From: Embleya hyalina
GTDB taxonomy: Bacteria > Actinomycetota > Actinomycetes > Streptomycetales > Streptomycetaceae
Reading direction: 5' to 3'
Assembly: GCF_003967355.1 (NCBI RefSeq)
Contig: NZ_BIFH01000021.1
Coordinates: 38,864 to 91,456, forward strand
Length of the DNA stretch: 52,593 nt
Both the position numbers and the translations under genes were made by a program. Shown here one piece after another: positions 51,162 through 52,593 of this stretch. The first letter of the stretch is position 1, and every line of letters begins with the position of its first letter. The notes beneath the pieces were generated by a model, which ran no database searches, was not told the origin of the DNA, and was given only the letters and a program-made list of their open reading frames with translations.

Positions 51162-52465
51162 GGACACTCCGCGCGGTGGCCGGATTCCCGCTCGCGGTGC
51201 GGCTGTTGCTGGTCAACCAGCTCGGCGTGAACACCGGCTTCTACCTGCTGATCCCGTATCTGGCCACCCATCTCACCGACGACCTGGGAATGTCCGCCGC
51301 CGTCGTCGGCATCGTCCTGGGCGTGCGCAACCTCGCGCAGCAGGGCCTGTTCATCCTCGGCGGATCCGCCGCCGACCGGCTCGGCGCGCGCGGCGTGATC
51401 ATTGCCGGATGCGCGCTGCGCACCGTGGGGTTCGGGCTGTTCGCGCTGGGCGACGGACTGCCGGTACTGCTCGCCGCCGCGCTGCTCAGCGGGCTGGCCG
51501 GCGCGCTGTTCAACCCCGCGGTGCGCACCTACCTCGCCCACGAGGCGGGGCCGCGCAGGGCCGAGGCGTTCGCCCTGTTCAACGTCTTCGCCACCACCGG
51601 TGCCCTGCTCGGTCCGCTGCTCGGCAGCCTGCTGCTCCTGGTCGACTTCACCGCCGCCGCGCTGACCGCGGCCGTGCTGTTCGCGGTGCTGACGATCGCC
51701 CAGGCGCTCGTCCTGCCGGCGCGTCCGGTGCCGGCGCCGGAGCGTTCGGTGGTGGCCGACTGGCGTGAAGTCCTGGGCAACCGCGCCTTCGTGGCGTTCT
51801 CGATCGCGATGGCCGGGCTGTACGGCCTGGAGACGCAGCTGTATCTGCTGCTCCCGGACGGCGTTCGGCACGCGACCGGCCAGGAGGCCGCCGTCGGAGT
51901 GCTGTTCCTCACCGGGACGGTCGCCAACCTGCTGCTGCAACTGCGGATCACCCGCCTCCTCCAGGCACGCGGCGACCGCACGCGGTGGATCACGATCGGA
52001 ACGGCCGTGACGGGACTGGCCTTTCTGCCCCCGATCGTGGTCGCCGGCGGCGCGGGCCCGGACGGGACCGGGGACGCGGTGGTGCGGATGGTGCCGTTGA
52101 TCGCCGCCGCCCTGTTGCTGCATGTGGGCGTGATGATCGCGCAGCCGTTCGTGCTCGAACTCGTCCCCGCCTTCGGCCCGGACCGATTGACCGGCACCTG
52201 CTTCGGGCTGTTCTACGCGGCCTCCGGCATCGCGGCGGCGGTCGGCAACGCCGGGATCGGCTGGGCGATGGACGCGGGCGCGGGCAGCGGCCGGGCGTGG
52301 TTGCCGTGGGCCTGCTGTGCGCTCCTCGGCCTGCTGTCGGCCTCGGCGATGGGGTGGCTGCGCCGGGGCGGGACGCTGCCCACCGTGCCCGGCGCCGGCG
52401 CCGTCGAGCCGGCCGCGGCGTCGCGTACGCCCGACCACCCCAGAGCCGAGAGCGAGCCCCGATGA
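51158..52465 (+). CDS. MFS transporter, probable product exporter
   Basis: A 435-residue major facilitator protein with about 12 membrane segments. The loop 2-3 motif is 'GGSAADRLGARGVI', and 'GALLGPLLGSLLLL' looks like the export-associated helix 5 motif. The C-terminal 35 residues are hydrophilic. ATG 51158 overlaps the epimerase stop and its own stop overlaps the next start. Position at the end of a biosynthetic operon suggests efflux of the product. Confidence 0.88.
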   Translation: MRTLRAVAGFPLAVRLLLVNQLGVNTGFYLLIPYLATHLTDDLGMSAAVVGIVLGVRNLAQQGLFILGGSAADRLGARGVIIAGCALRTVGFGLFALGDGLPVLLAAALLSGLAGALFNPAVRTYLAHEAGPRRAEAFALFNVFATTGALLGPLLGSLLLLVDFTAAALTAAVLFAVLTIAQALVLPARPVPAPERSVVADWREVLGNRAFVAFSIAMAGLYGLETQLYLLLPDGVRHATGQEAAVGVLFLTGTVANLLLQLRITRLLQARGDRTRWITIGTAVTGLAFLPPIVVAGGAGPDGTGDAVVRMVPLIAAALLLHVGVMIAQPFVLELVPAFGPDRLTGTCFGLFYAASGIAAAVGNAGIGWAMDAGAGSGRAWLPWACCALLGLLSASAMGWLRRGGTLPTVPGAGAVEPAAASRTPDHPRAESEPR

Positions 52466-52593
52466 GCACCCGTGCCGCCGCGCGACCGAGAAGCGCCCCG
52501 ATGGGCACCGATGACGGCCGCGCGGCCGAGCACCTGCCCGGAAGAGCACCCGTGCCGCCGCGCGGTCGAGAAGTGGCCGCGATGGGCGCTGTG
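52462..52593 (+). CDS. Start of an unidentified gene, cut by the window edge
   Basis: ATG 52462 overlaps the MFS stop (ATGA) and the frame stays open for 44 codons to the window end. The visible N-terminus ('[20 protein letters not shown]') is low-complexity Arg/Ala/Pro and matches no family. A true start farther right is also possible. The coupling to the MFS gene is the only support that it belongs to the operon. Confidence 0.4.
   Translation, partial: MSTRAAARPRSAPMGTDDGRAAEHLPGRAPVPPRGREVAAMGAV
52464..52587 (+). repeat. Direct repeat, two copies with 80-bp period
   Basis: A ~44-bp sequence beginning GAGCACCCGTGCCGCCGCGC at 52464 recurs at 52544 with a few changes. The 80-bp period is not a multiple of three, so the copies fall in different reading frames. 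Confidence 0.7.

Overview
The window is about 52.6 kb of very GC-rich DNA with actinobacterial gene style: GTG and TTG starts, ATGA/GTGA overlaps and long hairpin terminators without U-tracts. A complete spore-pigment (whiE-type) type II polyketide locus, a chaplin and a 90-bp repeat of a kind common in Streptomyces intergenic DNA place it in a sporulating Streptomycetaceae member; the genus cannot be fixed from the sequence. No rRNA, tRNA, transposase or CRISPR array was seen.

Region 1 (1-25 kb) is metabolic. Two leftward operons (233-3270: Rieske oxygenase, VOC protein, SnoaL-like protein, class I aldolase; 4597-9331: amidohydrolase, zinc dehydrogenase, FGGY kinase, two tandem VOC proteins) flank a rightward aldo/keto reductase. 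An aldehyde dehydrogenase, a fourth VOC protein with a FadR-type GntR regulator, and a cupin follow. Then comes a BMP-type (nucleoside-like) ABC importer continuing into a quinone-oxidoreductase-like MDR, a TSUP permease and a chorismate synthase that has no other shikimate genes beside it. An M20 amidohydrolase/PucR divergent pair and an O-methyltransferase end the region. This looks like uptake and breakdown of an undefined nitrogen-containing and/or aromatic substrate.

Region 2 (25-42 kb) is a spore-envelope island. A probable c-di-AMP (ydaO-type) riboswitch precedes a small wall-anchored protein and a class F sortase. Next is the whole whiE-type cluster in canonical order (VIII divergent, then I-VII), followed by a dedicated multi-subunit acetyl-CoA carboxylase. 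Its carboxyltransferase is an AccD-AccA fusion joined by a roughly 200-residue linker built from an imperfect 15-bp repeat. A secreted beta-helix protein, a Tat-exported multicopper oxidase and, divergent from it, a chaplin with a His-rich tail complete the island.

Region 3 (42-46.3 kb) holds a DUF574 methyltransferase, an ATP-grasp ligase divergent from an ArsM-type arsenite methyltransferase, and a coiled-coil/histone-H1-like protein.

Region 4 (46.6-52.6 kb, running off the window) is the best candidate for an undescribed system: a tightly coupled operon of an L-amino-acid-ligase-type ATP-grasp enzyme, a DUF4213/DUF364 putative metal-chelation protein, a CysK/SbnA-like PLP enzyme, a dipeptide-epimerase-type enolase-superfamily enzyme and an MFS exporter. 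A Zur-box-like sequence lies 66 bp upstream of its first gene. I infer a zinc-responsive dipeptide-type metallophore or antimetabolite pathway.
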